A stretch of 64,000 nt of DNA from Pseudomonas syringae (lineage in GTDB: Bacteria > Pseudomonadota > Gammaproteobacteria > Pseudomonadales > Pseudomonadaceae), in contig NZ_JPQU01000023.1 in assembly GCF_000737245.1 (NCBI RefSeq), positions 124,001 to 188,000 of the forward strand, in the 5' to 3' direction. The notes under the pieces are model-generated. The model was given only the letters and a program-made list of their open reading frames with translations, was not told where the DNA came from and searched no databases. The translations under genes and the position numbers were made by a program. This document shows, one piece after another, positions 34,894-43,602 of the stretch (position 1 is the first letter of the stretch; every line of letters starts with the position of its first letter).

Positions 34894-35237
34894 TGTATGG
34901 TTCGGCCAGACGGGCAAACATCACTACCAACACGCCCACCAGGCTGGCGGGTCGCAATCGACGACGGCTTCACTGTATACTTCGGCTCCGCATACCCCTG
35001 AGCACAGGAACATCAGCATGACTGTACTCCAAACGATCTACTGGCAGCCTACGCCGCCTTAGCGCTACGCCCCCCTCGCAACACCTTGCTTCCGCTAGTC
35101 TCGCTTGCGGGCGCGCACTGCTGTACGCCTGGTTCTACACCTTAAGCACACAGCAAGAAATCCTCAAAAATTCGAATTTGTATCGATTCGCCCGCCATTC
35201 CCTTGGCGTGCGCGATGCTTTGCCTTGGATATTTTCT
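34894..35237. other. Intergenic region with a 14-codon mini-ORF
   Basis: About 340 bp. A small frame at 35018-35062 ([14 protein letters not shown]) follows AGGAACATCAGC and could be a leader peptide or the stub of a lost gene. The rest probably holds the promoter of the SulP gene. No other coding or RNA signal is seen. Confidence 0.4.
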
Positions 35238-36725
35238 ATGCTGCAAAAACTTAGACAAACCTGGTTTTCCAACGTCCGTGGAGATGTGCTCGCGGGAATC
35301 GTGGTCGCACTTGCGCTGATTCCTGAAGCCATCGCCTTTTCCATCATCGCCGGGGTTGACCCAAAGGTCGGTCTCTACGCCTCCTTCTGTATCTGCGCCG
35401 TCATCGCCTTCGTTGGTGGGCGTCCTGGAATGGTCTCAGCGGCTACGGGTGCGATGGCACTGTTGATGGTAAGCCTTGTTAAAGATCACGGACTTCAGTA
35501 TCTGCTGGCCGCTACCTTGCTATGTGGGGTTCTCCAGATCCTCGCCGGTTACCTGAAGCTTGGCTCCCTGATGCGCTTTGTGTCGCGCTCAGTGGTCACT
35601 GGTTTTGTAAATGCTTTGGCAATCCTGATTTTCATGGCGCAGCTACCTGAACTAACCAATGTCACGTGGCATGTCTACGCCATGACGGCAGCGGGCCTTG
35701 GAATCATCTATCTATTTCCCTATGTACCGAAGATTGGCAAGCTGATTCCTTCGCCGCTTGTGTGCATCCTGACCCTGACTGCTGTCGCGATTTACCTGGG
35801 GCTGGATATCCGCACCGTAGGTGATATGGGCCAACTGCCGGACACGCTACCGATTCTCCTCTGGCCTGAAGTGCCGCTGAACTTTGAAACCCTGCGCATC
35901 ATCTTTCCTTACTCCGCAGCGCTGGCAGTTGTAGGCCTGCTGGAGTCAATGATGACCGCGACCATCGTCGACGACCTGACGGATACCCCCAGCAACAAAA
36001 ACCGCGAGTGCAAGGGTCAGGGCCTGGCCAACATCGCCGCAGGCATGCTCGGCGGAATGGCGGGTTGCGCAATGATCGGCCAGTCGATCATCAACGTGAA
36101 ATCTGGCGGCCGCACCCGTCTCTCGACACTGTGTGCCGGCGTTTTCCTGCTGCTGATGGTGGTATTTCTTGGCGAATGGCTCTCCAAAATCCCTATGGCA
36201 GCACTTGTCGCAGTCATGATCATGGTGTCCATCGGCACTTTTAGCTGGGATTCCTTGCGCAATCTGAAAGAACATCCGCTGTCGACCAACCTTGTGATGG
36301 TAGCGACTGTTGTCGTCGTGGTGACCACTCACAACCTCGCATACGGAGTACTGGTAGGGGTGCTCCTGGCCTCCCTGTTCTTTGCGAACAAGGTCGGGCA
36401 CTACCTGGATATCAAGAGCACTCTGGAAGAGACGAAATCGCATCGGACTTATCACGTCGTGGGCCAGGTATTCTTTAGCTCTGCGGACAAGTTCACCGAA
36501 GTTTTTGACTTCAAGGAAGCGCTTCACAAGGTCACCATTGATCTCACACGAGCGCACTTCTGGGATATCACCGCGGTCGCAGCGCTGGATAAGGTCGTGA
36601 TCAAGCTCCGCCGTGAAGGCACGGAAGTCGAAGTGCTCGGACTCAATGAAGCCAGCGCGACAATCGTTGACCGCTTCGGCGTGCATGACAAACCCGCTGC
36701 CATCGACAAGCTAATGAGCCACTAA
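35238..36725 (+). CDS. SulP-family inorganic anion transporter
   Basis: A 495-residue protein starting at ATG 35238 ([20 protein letters not shown]). The membrane domain (about 1-390) begins with [20 protein letters not shown], the conserved SulP TM1 motif, and includes [18 protein letters not shown]. The cytoplasmic STAS domain occupies about 400-495 ([20 protein letters not shown]). SulP proteins move sulfate, bicarbonate or other anions, some with Na+. Bicarbonate or sulfate is equally possible here. An upstream in-frame start at 35178 would add 20 unlikely residues. The gene is followed by a stub of a universal-stress gene, a usual neighbour of such SulP genes. Confidence 0.88.
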   Translation: MLQKLRQTWFSNVRGDVLAGIVVALALIPEAIAFSIIAGVDPKVGLYASFCICAVIAFVGGRPGMVSAATGAMALLMVSLVKDHGLQYLLAATLLCGVLQILAGYLKLGSLMRFVSRSVVTGFVNALAILIFMAQLPELTNVTWHVYAMTAAGLGIIYLFPYVPKIGKLIPSPLVCILTLTAVAIYLGLDIRTVGDMGQLPDTLPILLWPEVPLNFETLRIIFPYSAALAVVGLLESMMTATIVDDLTDTPSNKNRECKGQGLANIAAGMLGGMAGCAMIGQSIINVKSGGRTRLSTLCAGVFLLLMVVFLGEWLSKIPMAALVAVMIMVSIGTFSWDSLRNLKEHPLSTNLVMVATVVVVVTTHNLAYGVLVGVLLASLFFANKVGHYLDIKSTLEETKSHRTYHVVGQVFFSSADKFTEVFDFKEALHKVTIDLTRAHFWDITAVAALDKVVIKLRREGTEVEVLGLNEASATIVDRFGVHDKPAAIDKLMSH

Positions 36726-36736
36726 GGAGAACGGCA

Positions 36737-36802
36737 ATGACCCACGTAATGGCATGGTTCGCGCGAACTGTGGCGGCAATGGTTCACGCTTTGGGCTTAT
36801 GA
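36737..36802 (+). pseudogene. Stub of a universal stress protein-like gene
   Basis: AAGGAGA followed by ATG opens 21 codons (MTHVMAWFARTVAAMVHALGL) ending in TGA at 36802, 11 bp after the SulP gene. In Pseudomonas, SulP genes of this kind are often followed by a UspA-like gene beginning MTHVMACIDGS. Here only MTHVMA matches, and the sequence then departs. I read it as the truncated start of that gene, with the strong ribosome binding site still in place. A functional small membrane peptide is less likely. Confidence 0.5.
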
Positions 36803-37051
36803 CGTGCTAGGTCGGTGCGATCGGCGGATTGGCTGCATTCATATGAACTTCGATAGCTGCAATATAAATATCGAGTAGATCGTCAAGCAGACTGCCTTGG
36901 TCGGGGCGAGTGTCAGCGTCCACCCTCCCCACGTTTCAGTCATAAAGACACATTTGCGCACAGATTGGCCAGCAACTCGCCACCTTTTTCCCTCGCATCG
37001 ACTACAGTGCAATGACTCTGCATAAAGCCATAACAAGACGGAGCATTCCCA

Positions 37052-38005
37052 ATGCGAGTAGCACACCGCTTAACCCTTCTGGCCGCAGCGGCCACCCTGG
37101 CAGTCACCACCTCAGCTCAGGCAGCCCCGGTGTTTATCAACATTCTCACCGGGGGCACCAGCGGGGTTTACTACCCAATCGGCGTTGCCTTGTCGCAAAT
37201 TTACGGTGAGGCAATCCCCGGGATGAAGACCTCGGTTCAGGCGACCAAGGCTTCCGTGGAGAATCTGAATCTCCTGCAGTCCGGGCGCGGCGAGTTGGCC
37301 TTTGCCTTGGGTGATTCGGTCGCAGATGCCAAAAACGGAGTGGAGGACGCAGGCTTCAAAGCGCCTTTAACCAAGTTGCGCGCCATTGCCGGGGCTTACC
37401 CGAATTACATTCAAATCGTCGCCAGCAAGGAGTCGGGCATCAAGACCCTGGCGGACCTCAAAGGCAAAACCGTATCGGTCGGGGCCCCGAAGTCAGGCAC
37501 GGAACTCAATGCCCGGGCGATCTTCAAGGCCGCCGGGTTGACCTATGAAGATATGGGCAAAGTGCAATACCTGCCCTTTGCCGAATCAGTTGAATTGATC
37601 AAAAACCGCCAACTGGACGCCACCCTGCAATCTTCCGGGCTGGGCATGGCCGCGATTCGCGACCTTTCCTCGGTCATGCCATTGAACTACGTCTCCATCC
37701 CTAAAGACGTAGTGGCGAAAATTGGCAACGCGGCCTATCAAAGCGCAATGATTCCAGCCAACACCTATGATGGACAACCGGAGGCCGTACCGACAGTTGC
37801 GATTACCAATATTCTTGTTACCCGTGACGATGTCTCGGATGAGGTCGCCTATCAAATGACCAAATTGATATTCGACAACCTCACGCGCCTGGGTAACTCC
37901 CACTCAGCAGCCAAAGACATCAAGCTGGAAAATGCAGCCAAAAACCTGCCCATCCCACTGCATCCCGGTGCAGAGCGTTATTACAAAGAAAAAGGCGTGC
38001 TTTAA
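37052..38005 (+). CDS. TAXI-family TRAP transporter substrate-binding protein
   Basis: A 317-residue periplasmic protein with a Sec signal peptide (LTLLAAAATLAVTTSAQAA, cleavage near residue 25). The mature N-terminus FINILTGGTSGVYYPIGVAL is the TAXI signature. Further motifs are GAYPNYIQIVASKESGIKTL and VSVGAPKSGTELNARAIF. It captures a small acid (glutamate, alpha-ketoglutarate and similar ligands are known for the family) and passes it to the fused TRAP permease 80 bp downstream. A hairpin lies between the two genes. Confidence 0.92.
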   Translation: MRVAHRLTLLAAAATLAVTTSAQAAPVFINILTGGTSGVYYPIGVALSQIYGEAIPGMKTSVQATKASVENLNLLQSGRGELAFALGDSVADAKNGVEDAGFKAPLTKLRAIAGAYPNYIQIVASKESGIKTLADLKGKTVSVGAPKSGTELNARAIFKAAGLTYEDMGKVQYLPFAESVELIKNRQLDATLQSSGLGMAAIRDLSSVMPLNYVSIPKDVVAKIGNAAYQSAMIPANTYDGQPEAVPTVAITNILVTRDDVSDEVAYQMTKLIFDNLTRLGNSHSAAKDIKLENAAKNLPIPLHPGAERYYKEKGVL

Positions 38006-38015
38006 CGAGACAAGG

Positions 38016-38040
38016 TGTAGCGGCGCAGTTCGCCGCTACA
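38016..38040 (+). other. Intercistronic stem-loop after the TRAP binding-protein gene
   Basis: TGTAGCGGCG and CGCCGCTACA form a perfect 10-bp stem with loop CAGTT, 10 bp after the stop codon, with no T-run. It is suited to stabilising the upstream mRNA or partly stopping transcription, giving more binding protein than permease. Confidence 0.75.
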
Positions 38041-38085
38041 CCCGCACTCCGCACTATTTCAATGTAGTCATGAGGCAGGCAGCAC

Positions 38086-40113
38086 ATGAGTGAAGATTCC
38101 CACGGTATTCCCGCAAACCCGCGGGACTGGCCTAAATCCTTGTTTTATGTGGCGCTGGCGTTTTCGATCTTTCAGATTGTCACCGCAGCGTTCGCTCCTA
38201 TTTCCAGCCAGGTATTAAGGGCCGTCCATGTTGGCTTTCTGCTGTGGGTCGTGTTTCTGAGCTATCCGGCTTACGGCAGGTCGCGACCTTGGCAGCCATT
38301 GGCCTGGGTACTCAGCATGGCCGGTATTGCCACGGCGCTGTATCAGTGGATATTCGAAGCGGATCTGATTCAGCGCTCCGGTGACCTGACCACTAGCGAC
38401 ATGGTGATCGGGCTCGTCCTGATCGTGCTGGTATTCGAAGCAGCCCGACGGGTCATGGGGATCGCACTGCCGATCATCTGCGGCCTGTTCCTTGCCTACG
38501 GGTTATTGGGTGAATACTTGCCCGGCGATCTGGCCCACCGAGGCTATGGCTTCGACCAGATCGTCAATCAATTGTCTTTTGGCACTGAAGGGTTGTACGG
38601 GACCCCCACCTATGTGTCCGCTACCTATATTTTCCTGTTCATCCTGTTTGGTGCGTTTCTTGAACAGGCGGGCATGATCAAACTCTTCACCGATTTCGCC
38701 ATGGGGCTGTTTGGTCACAAACTGGGTGGACCAGCCAAGGTCGCCGTGGCCTCGTCAGCGTTGATGGGCACCATTACCGGATCGGGTATTGCCAACGTGG
38801 TCACCACCGGGCAATTCACCATTCCATTGATGAAGCGCTTTGGCTACCGGGCCGCATTCGCTGGCGGAGTAGAAGCGACCTCAAGCATGGGCAGTCAGTT
38901 GATGCCGCCGGTGATGGGCGCTGTGGCGTTCATCATGGCCGAGACCATCAACGTGCCTTTCGTGGAGATTGCCAAGGCGGCATTGATCCCCGCCATTCTC
39001 TACTTTGGCTCGGTGTTCTGGATGGTTCATCTGGAAGCCAAGCGCTCCAATCTCCAGGGGCTGCCCAAAGACCAATGCCCAAGTGCACTAGGTGCGGTGA
39101 AAGAAAGCTGGTACCTGCTGATCCCCCTATTGGTGCTGGTCTATCTACTGTTTTCCGGGCGCACCCCTCTGTTCTCGGGCATGGTCGGACTGGCCTTGAC
39201 CGCCATCGTGATTCTCGGCTCGGCGATCATTCTCAGAGTGTCCAGTTTCGCCTTGCGCTGTGCCTTCTGGATTGCGTTGGGCGTGCTGTGCGTTGGCTTC
39301 TTCCAGTTAGGAATCGCAGTGATTTTTGCGGTCATCGCGGTGTTGGTGGTGGTCTGTTGGTTCATCAAGGGGGGCCGCGCCACCTTGACCATTTGCCTGC
39401 ACGCGCTGGTCGATGGTGCACGCCACGCGGTGCCGGTAGGGATCGCCTGTGCGTTGGTGGGCATCATCATTGGGGTGGTGTCACTCACCGGCGTTGCCTC
39501 TACCTTTGCCGGTTATATATTGGCGATTGGCCGGGACAATCTGCTGTTGTCGCTGATCCTGACCATGATCACCTGCCTGGTTTTGGGCATGGGCATCCCG
39601 ACCATCCCCAACTACATCATCACCAGTTCAATCGCTGCGCCCGCCCTTCTAGAGCTGGGTGTACCCCTGATTGTTTCGCATATGTTCGTGTTTTATTTCG
39701 GCATCCTTGCGGACCTCACTCCTCCGGTGGCGCTGGCCTGCTTTGCCGCCGCGCCGATCGCCAAGGAGACTGGCTTCAAGATCAGTCTATGGGCGGTCCG
39801 CATCGCGCTGGCAGGGTTTGTCATCCCATTCATGGCGGTCTACAACCCGGCGCTTATGCTGCAAGGTGACAATCTGTGGATGACCGCCTACATGCTGATC
39901 AAGACAATACTGGCGGTGGGTCTGTGGGGCATGGCTTCAACCGGCTATCTGCAACACAAGATGCCGCTCTGGGAACGCTCTCTGAGCTTTATTGCCGGTG
40001 CTCTACTGGTAGTGGCTTTACCGCTGACCGATGAGATCGGCTTCGCGCTGGGGTTATTGGTCATAGCGCAGCACTACTGGCGCGCTCGTCAGGCAGATTT
40101 GGCAAAAACATGA
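38086..40113 (+). CDS. TRAP transporter fused permease (DctQ-DctM, TAXI type)
   Basis: A 675-residue protein. The N-terminal part (about 20-135) is the small 4-TM Q-type domain. The large M-type domain with repeated elements follows, including SALMGTITGSGIANVVTTGQ (about 224-243) and TSSMGSQLMPPVMGAVAFIM (about 265-284), and in the second half MGIPTIPNYIITSSIAAPAL with FGILADLTPPVALACFAAAP. These are the family's substrate and Na+ sites. Its stop overlaps the DUF1850 start by 4 bp. Confidence 0.92.
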   Translation: MSEDSHGIPANPRDWPKSLFYVALAFSIFQIVTAAFAPISSQVLRAVHVGFLLWVVFLSYPAYGRSRPWQPLAWVLSMAGIATALYQWIFEADLIQRSGDLTTSDMVIGLVLIVLVFEAARRVMGIALPIICGLFLAYGLLGEYLPGDLAHRGYGFDQIVNQLSFGTEGLYGTPTYVSATYIFLFILFGAFLEQAGMIKLFTDFAMGLFGHKLGGPAKVAVASSALMGTITGSGIANVVTTGQFTIPLMKRFGYRAAFAGGVEATSSMGSQLMPPVMGAVAFIMAETINVPFVEIAKAALIPAILYFGSVFWMVHLEAKRSNLQGLPKDQCPSALGAVKESWYLLIPLLVLVYLLFSGRTPLFSGMVGLALTAIVILGSAIILRVSSFALRCAFWIALGVLCVGFFQLGIAVIFAVIAVLVVVCWFIKGGRATLTICLHALVDGARHAVPVGIACALVGIIIGVVSLTGVASTFAGYILAIGRDNLLLSLILTMITCLVLGMGIPTIPNYIITSSIAAPALLELGVPLIVSHMFVFYFGILADLTPPVALACFAAAPIAKETGFKISLWAVRIALAGFVIPFMAVYNPALMLQGDNLWMTAYMLIKTILAVGLWGMASTGYLQHKMPLWERSLSFIAGALLVVALPLTDEIGFALGLLVIAQHYWRARQADLAKT

Positions 40114-40496
40114 TTGGCTTGTGCCTGGGCCTTGCCGGCGTGGTCTGGGCCCAGCTCCCGGTGTCTCATTTCACGCTCGCCTGGAACCACACCATAGAGA
40201 AAATCCGTTGGGAGGAAGACTATCGCGTCACCCCTCAGGGCTTGCTGCTGGGGGAGGCCCGGGTTCGGGGAACAGGCGCGGGGATGGAGATACCCCAAGG
40301 AGCTCGGCTGCAAGACGGCAGTTGGCACTACCGGCGCGTACTGCCGCCCTTGCAACCGCTGAACCTTGGGCGAACGCCGGAGGCTGGCGACTTCGAACTG
40401 TGCTTCGATGGCAGCTGCCGCTTAATGAGCGAATGGGTCGGAGCCCCCAACGCCAAGGACGCGGCGATAGAGCTATGGACCTGCACCAACGATTGA
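40110..40496 (+). CDS. DUF1850 protein, TRAP-associated
   Basis: A 128-residue protein with a short N-terminal hydrophobic segment (MIGLCLGLAGVVWAQL), likely a signal peptide or anchor. DUF1850 motifs visible are FTLAWNHTIEKIRWEEDY (about 20-37) and ELCFDGSCRLMSEW near the C-terminus, with a cysteine pair (ELCFDGSC). DUF1850 genes commonly accompany TAXI-TRAP permeases, and the 4-bp overlap supports an accessory role in that transporter. Its molecular function is not known. Confidence 0.85.
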   Translation: MIGLCLGLAGVVWAQLPVSHFTLAWNHTIEKIRWEEDYRVTPQGLLLGEARVRGTGAGMEIPQGARLQDGSWHYRRVLPPLQPLNLGRTPEAGDFELCFDGSCRLMSEWVGAPNAKDAAIELWTCTND

Positions 40497-40516
40497 AGCT
40501 GTGAGCGCTGACGCGG

Positions 40517-41308
40517 CTAGTGCATCGGCTTCAAGCCGCTTTTAGTAATGGCTTCGCGGCCCTTGTCCGAGCCCATATAGTCCAGCAGAGCCTTGGCTTC
40601 GGCCGGATGAGGGCTTTTTTTCAATACGCCGCCCGAATACAGAATCATTTGCTGAGCTTTATCCGGGATCAGCCCAACGATATCAATACCGGGTACCGAC
40701 ATGAGTTCACTCAGTTGTTGGACGCCCAACTGAGCCTCACCACGCGCCACAACGTTGCCAACCGGTTCGTCGCGCACCTCGTTGCTTTTGATTTTGAAAC
40801 TCTGGTCCAGGGCCATGTGCGGGAAAAGCCAGTGGGACAAATACGCACCGCTGGAGCTACCTGAGTAGGCTACCGAATCGGCATTGATCAAGGTTGTACG
40901 AAACGCCTCCATGCTGTCGATATCAGGTTTCTCGGCACCTTCAAGCACAGCCACGGCGATGAAGGATTTGCCCAGATCGACACGCGAACTCTTGTCGACC
41001 TGGCCTTGGGCAATCAATCTGTCCAACGCTACGCCACCCGTAAGCACTGCGTCCGCTGGTTCATTGCGGTCAAGCCGGTTGGGAATCGCCTGGGGGTTTG
41101 CTCCCCTGGGCGGGGCTGCCTGGATCAGAAGCTTCACGCCACTTATTTTTTCGTACTCAGGCGCGATGGCCTGCACCGCCCCCATGACGCCACTGGAGCT
41201 GAGTAGCGTCAGGGTTACTGGCGGGTTCTTGGATGCATCGTCCGCATAGCTAACACCTGTGACTGACACCGCACAGGACAACAAAACAGTTCTGAATAAA
41301 ACGCGCAC
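40517..41308 (-). CDS. Periplasmic substrate-binding protein (ModA-like)
   Basis: A 263-residue protein starting at GTG 41308, with GAGGAA upstream and a signal peptide directly after the start (LFRTVLLSCAVSVTGVSYAD). The frame is open about 100 codons further up, antisense to the regulator gene, and is not used. The mature protein resembles ModA-type extracellular proteins: LTLLSSSGVMGAVQAIAPEY, AVLTGGVALDRLIAQGQVDK, YSGSSSGAYLSHWLF and GVQQLSELMSVPGIDIVGLI. No ABC transporter genes accompany it. It converges on the TRAP operon and is divergent from a two-component system, so it may deliver a signal to the sensor kinase. Confidence 0.78.
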   Translation of the reverse strand: MRVLFRTVLLSCAVSVTGVSYADDASKNPPVTLTLLSSSGVMGAVQAIAPEYEKISGVKLLIQAAPPRGANPQAIPNRLDRNEPADAVLTGGVALDRLIAQGQVDKSSRVDLGKSFIAVAVLEGAEKPDIDSMEAFRTTLINADSVAYSGSSSGAYLSHWLFPHMALDQSFKIKSNEVRDEPVGNVVARGEAQLGVQQLSELMSVPGIDIVGLIPDKAQQMILYSGGVLKKSPHPAEAKALLDYMGSDKGREAITKSGLKPMH

Positions 41309-41467
41309 GACAGGCAGTTCCTCGTATGGAAAAACCTTCACGCTAAAGCAGGCGTTGGCTCCACCCGTGTTAACCCGCATTAAGAAAAATTTAGTTAACG
41401 GACAGGCGTACCGGATCAAGGCGCCGCTGCCGTTAGAATGACTGCCCTTCTCAGCCTGGAGATATGA

Positions 41468-42145
41468 ATGAATCGTGCATTGGTCATCGAGGATGACGAA
41501 GTCACGGCACAGGCAATCATTGCCGAGCTCCACGCCCACGGGTTCAGCACAAGCTGGGCCGACAACGGACGCGACGGACTGGCCATGGCGATTGCCGGTG
41601 GCCACGAGGTCATCACCCTGGATCGTATGCTCCCTGATTACGATGGGCTGACCATCGTCAGTACGTTACGTCAATTGGCCATTCAAACGCCGGTGCTGAT
41701 GATCAGCGCCTTATCGGACATTGATGAACGCGTCCGCGGCCTGCGCTCCGGCGGCGATGATTACCTCACCAAGCCGTTCTCAATGGTTGAAATGATCGCG
41801 CGCCTCGAAGTCCTGCTTCGCGATCCTGCGTCGGGTAGCACGGACCATTGCCTGAATTTTGGCGGCCTGCATATCAGCTTGATAGCGCAGACCGTGACAC
41901 TCAACGGTGATGCAATCACGCTGCTTCCCACCGAACTCAAGCTCCTGACCTACTTGATGCGTAACGCCGGACAATTGGTCACGCGCACCATGTTGTTCCA
42001 GGAAGTCTGGGGCTACCACTTCGATCCCGGCACCAACATCATCGACGTGCATATCGCGCGTTTGCGCAAAAAAATAGAAGGCGATGGCGCACCGGCCATC
42101 CAGACGATTCGTGGGTCAGGGTATGTTCTGGTCGAAAAAAACTGA
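41468..42145 (+). CDS. OmpR-family response regulator
   Basis: A 225-residue regulator. The receiver domain has the acidic pocket VIEDDE, the phosphorylation aspartate in VITLDRMLPDYDG (about residue 52), and the lysine in YLTKPF. The C-terminal winged helix (PTELKLLTYLMRNAGQLVTR, then NIIDVHIARLRKKIE) binds DNA. The sensor kinase start lies inside its 3' end, so the two are translationally coupled. Likely targets are the adjacent binding protein (divergent) and possibly the TRAP operon. Confidence 0.93.
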   Translation: MNRALVIEDDEVTAQAIIAELHAHGFSTSWADNGRDGLAMAIAGGHEVITLDRMLPDYDGLTIVSTLRQLAIQTPVLMISALSDIDERVRGLRSGGDDYLTKPFSMVEMIARLEVLLRDPASGSTDHCLNFGGLHISLIAQTVTLNGDAITLLPTELKLLTYLMRNAGQLVTRTMLFQEVWGYHFDPGTNIIDVHIARLRKKIEGDGAPAIQTIRGSGYVLVEKN

Positions 42146-43523
42146 GCGCTGGCGCTCCAGCAATAGCCGTCTGATCGGGTTGTATGCGCTGTTCTTTGTG
42201 GCGTGGTGCGCGGTATTTACCGGTGTGCTGTACTGGCAGATTTCAGCCTACCTGGGCACTGTCGCCGAGCGTACGCTGATGCAGCGTGCGCATTATTACC
42301 AGAAGGTGGACGACACCTCCCTGCTGGCCGAACTGGCGGGCAACGATGCCTACTCTGTCCAGGGGATTGACGCCTATGGCCTGTTCGAAGCCGATGGCAG
42401 GCACATCACGGGGGATCTGCTCAGACTACGCACCAATCTGCCTGACGACGGCCGCGTCCATTATATGGAGCGAGGTCTGAGCATTGCCCTGCCCAGCGAG
42501 CAAACCCGCAGCAGCTATGCGCTCAGACTGAATCGTCCGGACGGCAGGATCCTCATTCTCGCCCGGGACGGGGGTTCCATTGCGGCGGTCGCGGGCATCA
42601 TTGGGCAAGCCTTGTTCTGGGGATTGTCACTCACGCTAATCCCCGGCCTTGTAGGGTGGCACTTACTGCGCAGGCGTCCTATCCGCCGTGTCGAGCGATT
42701 ACAGCGCAGCACCGAAAGCATCGTATCGGGCAACCTCGGTGAACGCCTGCCGCTTTCGGATCGGCGCGACGAGCTGGACATGCTGGCCAATGCCGTAAAC
42801 ACCATGCTTGAACATATCGAACAACTGATGCTGGAGGTCAAAGGCGTTTGCGACGGTATCGCACATGACCTGCGAACGCCGTTGACGCGGCTTCGTGCGC
42901 GACTCTATCAATTGCAGAAGGTCCCGCTGACACCGGACCACACCCAGACGCTGAATCTGGCACTGGAAGAGAGCGAGTCCATCATGTCGAGGTTTCAAGG
43001 CTTGCTGCGTATCTCGGAACTGGAAGACACCCGGCGCCGCTCGGCTTTCACCAGCTTTGCACCCGAGGCATTGTTACAACAGGCGCACGAATTTTATGAG
43101 CCTCTGGCCCAGGAAAAAGGCCAGCGGCTGACACTGCTGCTGACCGGGCAGTGCCCGACGCTGCAGGGCGATGTGTCGCTCTTGTTCGAGGCGCTGGTGA
43201 ATCTGATGGATAACGCGATCAAGTTCACTCAGGTGGGGGGCGAAATCCAGTTGAGCTGTGTGCCAAAGGAGCACGGTGTCACTATCGAAGTGCTTGATAA
43301 CGGCCCCGGCATTCCAGCTAGCGAACGTGGCAGTGTCACTCGACGTCTGTATCGCGGCGACGCTACGCGACAACAACCCGGTAATGGACTTGGCCTTTCA
43401 CTGGTCGCAGCCATTGCCCGCCTGCACGGATTTGGCCTGAGCATTGAAGCGGGTCATCAGGGCCCTGGTACAAGGATCACGCTGGATTGTCCGCGACAAG
43501 GATTACTGCCCAAGGCTCCTTAA
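42123..43523 (+). CDS. Sensor histidine kinase
   Basis: A 466-residue inner-membrane kinase starting at ATG 42123 (MFWSKKTERWRSS), overlapping the regulator gene by 23 bp. TM1 is at about 20-42 and TM2 at about 150-175, with a periplasmic sensor domain of about 110 residues between them. A HAMP domain follows, then the H-box GIAHDLRTPLTRLRARL (histidine about residue 245). The ATPase motifs are LMDNAIKF (N), LDNGPGIP (G1) and GNGLGLSLV (G2). The periplasmic ligand is unknown; the adjacent binding protein is a plausible partner. Confidence 0.92.
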   Translation: MFWSKKTERWRSSNSRLIGLYALFFVAWCAVFTGVLYWQISAYLGTVAERTLMQRAHYYQKVDDTSLLAELAGNDAYSVQGIDAYGLFEADGRHITGDLLRLRTNLPDDGRVHYMERGLSIALPSEQTRSSYALRLNRPDGRILILARDGGSIAAVAGIIGQALFWGLSLTLIPGLVGWHLLRRRPIRRVERLQRSTESIVSGNLGERLPLSDRRDELDMLANAVNTMLEHIEQLMLEVKGVCDGIAHDLRTPLTRLRARLYQLQKVPLTPDHTQTLNLALEESESIMSRFQGLLRISELEDTRRRSAFTSFAPEALLQQAHEFYEPLAQEKGQRLTLLLTGQCPTLQGDVSLLFEALVNLMDNAIKFTQVGGEIQLSCVPKEHGVTIEVLDNGPGIPASERGSVTRRLYRGDATRQQPGNGLGLSLVAAIARLHGFGLSIEAGHQGPGTRITLDCPRQGLLPKAP

Positions 43524-43602
43524 ATAAATCTTAATCCTGGTTAATTTGAGCCCCCTGGATCGTTCACCTAGGGTGGCGGACCCTTCGCCGCCCCAAGGCT
43601 TG

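Noticed and set aside
34973..35000. CTGTATA sequence resembling half of a LexA box
   Set aside because: The second half does not match the CTG-N10-CAG spacing and no SOS gene follows.
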